Assembly (NCBI RefSeq): GCF_051195235.1
Contig: NZ_JBNFZM010000004.1
Location: 1 to 64,000, forward strand
DNA: 64,000 nt
Source of the DNA: Tateyamaria sp947503385
GTDB taxonomy: Bacteria > Pseudomonadota > Alphaproteobacteria > Rhodobacterales > Rhodobacteraceae
Reading direction: 5' to 3'
The notes below the pieces were generated by a model. The model was not told where the DNA came from. It did not search any database and saw only the letters and a program-made list of their open reading frames with translations. The first letter of the stretch is position 1; each line of letters opens with the position of its first letter. A program made the translations under genes and the position numbers. Of the stretch, positions 62,623-64,000 are shown in pieces.

Positions 62623-64000
62623 GTCGGGAGGTCCACCAAGGCCACGTTTTCCAACCTTAACAAGAAAACGGTGGTAAAACCATCCCTGATCCGGTCATCG
62701 AGAGTGAGTGTCGCACCCATCAGTCGGGCCAGCTCGCTACAGATGGCAAGGCCAAGACCAGACCCGCCATGGGCGCGCAGCATTCCGGAATCCGCTTGGG
62801 TAAATCGTTCGAAAATGCGCGCACGGGCGTCCTCCGGAATGCCGTTTCCTGTGTCACTGACACGTATGTCAATTGCGGGATTGCCATCTGAGGTAGCATT
62901 TTTTATCGCAATGTCCACCTCTCCGGCATCGGTAAACTTGATTGCGTTGTCCACGAGGTTCGAAACGATCTGCGTGACGTGCGAGGCATCCATGTTGATC
63001 AGGGGCGGCAGGTCGCGCGCCACGTCCAGCGTGATCTTGATGTTCTTGTCGCGCATGTGGCGCATACCCTCGGCGCTTTGATGCCAGTCCTTGGCAAGGC
63101 TGTGGATATCGGTTGGCGTCATTTTGATTTCAACCGCGTCAGCTTCGATGCGCGACATATCCAGCGAGTTGTTCATCAGGCTCATCAGTTGATGCGACGC
63201 CTTGGTCGCCGTTTCGGCATAGACGCGCGGTTTGTCGTCAATATCCTTGTAGGTCGCGATCAGGTGCAGGAACCCCATGATCGCGTTCAGCGGCGTGCGG
63301 ATCTCATGGCTCATTGTGGCGAGGAATTGCGAGCGTATGGACAGCGCCTGCCGCGCCTCCGCCTCTGCCTGTTTGCGGTCGATGATTTCGTTGCCAAGCG
63401 CATCCATCTGCTCGCGGGTGCGGCATTCAAAGCGGTCAATCGCGTCCACAATACGGTCAAGATCATCGGTCTTTTCGCTGCCTGCACGGTCCAGCCGCAA
63501 CGCGTTGGTGTTGTCGGCGTTGGTATTGTCCACGTGATCCGCGATCTTGCGCAGATGCCGCGACACCATGTGACCGACCAGAAACAGCAGGGCGATTGCC
63601 GCGATATAGGCCTTGGCCAGATTGGTGAGGAACGTGGTCCAGAATTCGGCCCAGACCCGTGCACGCACCGCATCCAGCGACAGCCGCACATCCAGCACGC
63701 CGACCAGTTCGCTGCGGTTGTTGTCGAGCTTGTGCACCAGTTCGTAGACACGCTGATCGTCGGGCGTTGCGGCTTGCTCGTCAGGGTCGCCGCGCGTCCA
63801 GCTTTGCCCGGTGGAGGATTGCAACTCCACAAACGCGATATTGGGATCCGCCGCCAATCCGTCCAGAATGACATCGACCTGATCAAAGTTGAACGTCCAC
63901 ACCGCCTGTTCGAGCGGGCTGGCAAGCGTGTCTTCGATCCGGCTCAGCACGAGCGTCGCGTCCGTACGCTGCCGGAAGTAGCTCGCGCCCAACTGGGCGC
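62619..64000 (-). CDS. Membrane sensor histidine kinase (5' end cut by window)
   Basis: About 460 visible residues; the frame continues past the right edge, so the true start is outside. It has a periplasmic-looking sensor (FNFDQVDVILDGL...), a membrane helix (FLTNLAKAYIAAIALLFLVGHMV), a linker, the H-box FLATMSHEIRTPLNAIMGF, N-box, and G-boxes DTGNGIPEDA and GGSGLGLAICSEL. It is probably the input kinase of the signalling module. Confidence 0.88.
   Translation of the reverse strand, partial: AQLGASYFRQRTDATLVLSRIEDTLASPLEQAVWTFNFDQVDVILDGLAADPNIAFVELQSSTGQSWTRGDPDEQAATPDDQRVYELVHKLDNNRSELVGVLDVRLSLDAVRARVWAEFWTTFLTNLAKAYIAAIALLFLVGHMVSRHLRKIADHVDNTNADNTNALRLDRAGSEKTDDLDRIVDAIDRFECRTREQMDALGNEIIDRKQAEAEARQALSIRSQFLATMSHEIRTPLNAIMGFLHLIATYKDIDDKPRVYAETATKASHQLMSLMNNSLDMSRIEADAVEIKMTPTDIHSLAKDWHQSAEGMRHMRDKNIKITLDVARDLPPLINMDASHVTQIVSNLVDNAIKFTDAGEVDIAIKNATSDGNPAIDIRVSDTGNGIPEDARARIFERFTQADSGMLRAHGGSGLGLAICSELARLMGATLTLDDRIRDGFTTVFLLRLENVALVDLPT

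Overview
The window looks like chromosomal DNA from a marine alphaproteobacterium of the Rhodobacterales (Roseobacter group). The evidence is the GC-rich, densely packed genes, the order ccmA-ccmB-ccmC-ccmD-ccmG next to acnA, the yajC-secD-secF block, a DddP-type DMSP lyase, a DUF6455 gene facing a perfect FnrL-type box, and Rhodobacterales-type small families (DUF6314, DUF6455, Hint_2). No rRNA, CRISPR array, complete insertion sequence or recognisable prophage was seen. One tRNA (Leu, anticodon UAG) is present.

Left part (1 to about 26 kb). A visibly AT-richer, apparently degenerate stretch (1-1163) precedes a housekeeping block: yfgM-like, bamB and der (outer membrane assembly and ribosome biogenesis, the same order as in E. 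coli), a TspO-like gene and serS, a pentapeptide-repeat membrane protein, then yajC-secD-secF with a TauE/SafE exporter and an Mth938/NDUFAF3-like protein. The haem exporter and cytochrome c maturation genes ccmABCDG, aconitase, a DUF1223 protein, a lipid A-type acyltransferase, an EamA transporter, a solitary fliG, purB, several small secreted or DUF proteins, and bioY follow.

Middle part (26 to 41 kb). This holds a hydrolase-OsmC fusion, a PAS-GGDEF-EAL protein, a highly charged coiled-coil protein, dddP, an S41-like peptidase, a DUF3445 haem-demethylase relative, a MltB-type transglycosylase, glnA-glnB, an NAD(P)H-hydrate repair gene split in two by a frame change, a Hint-domain protein and tRNA-Leu.

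Right part (41.5 to 64 kb). This is the most interesting region. Thirteen genes (41523-56005, minus strand) are packed with 4-nt or near overlaps. They encode a subtilisin-like protease with an intact catalytic site, a GH46/lysozyme-like protein, a tandem-duplicated permuted NlpC/P60 (YiiX-like) hydrolase, two small beta-domain proteins (one resembling trypsin-co-occurring domains, joined to helix-hairpin-helix and Ig-like segments), four paralogues of one unrecognised family, a large protein with a shorter paralogue, and two unknowns. None has a visible signal peptide. Just upstream on the same strand is a SARP/BTAD regulator. Between it and the operon are a terminator and two perfect 9-bp direct repeats 11 bp apart, the layout expected for a SARP operator. 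Further upstream is a signalling module: hybrid-type histidine kinase, CheY-like regulator, CheB-CheR-PAS protein, second histidine kinase and second receiver. I infer a signal cascade leading to the SARP and then to a multi-protein, envelope-degrading or protease-centred system that I do not recognise.
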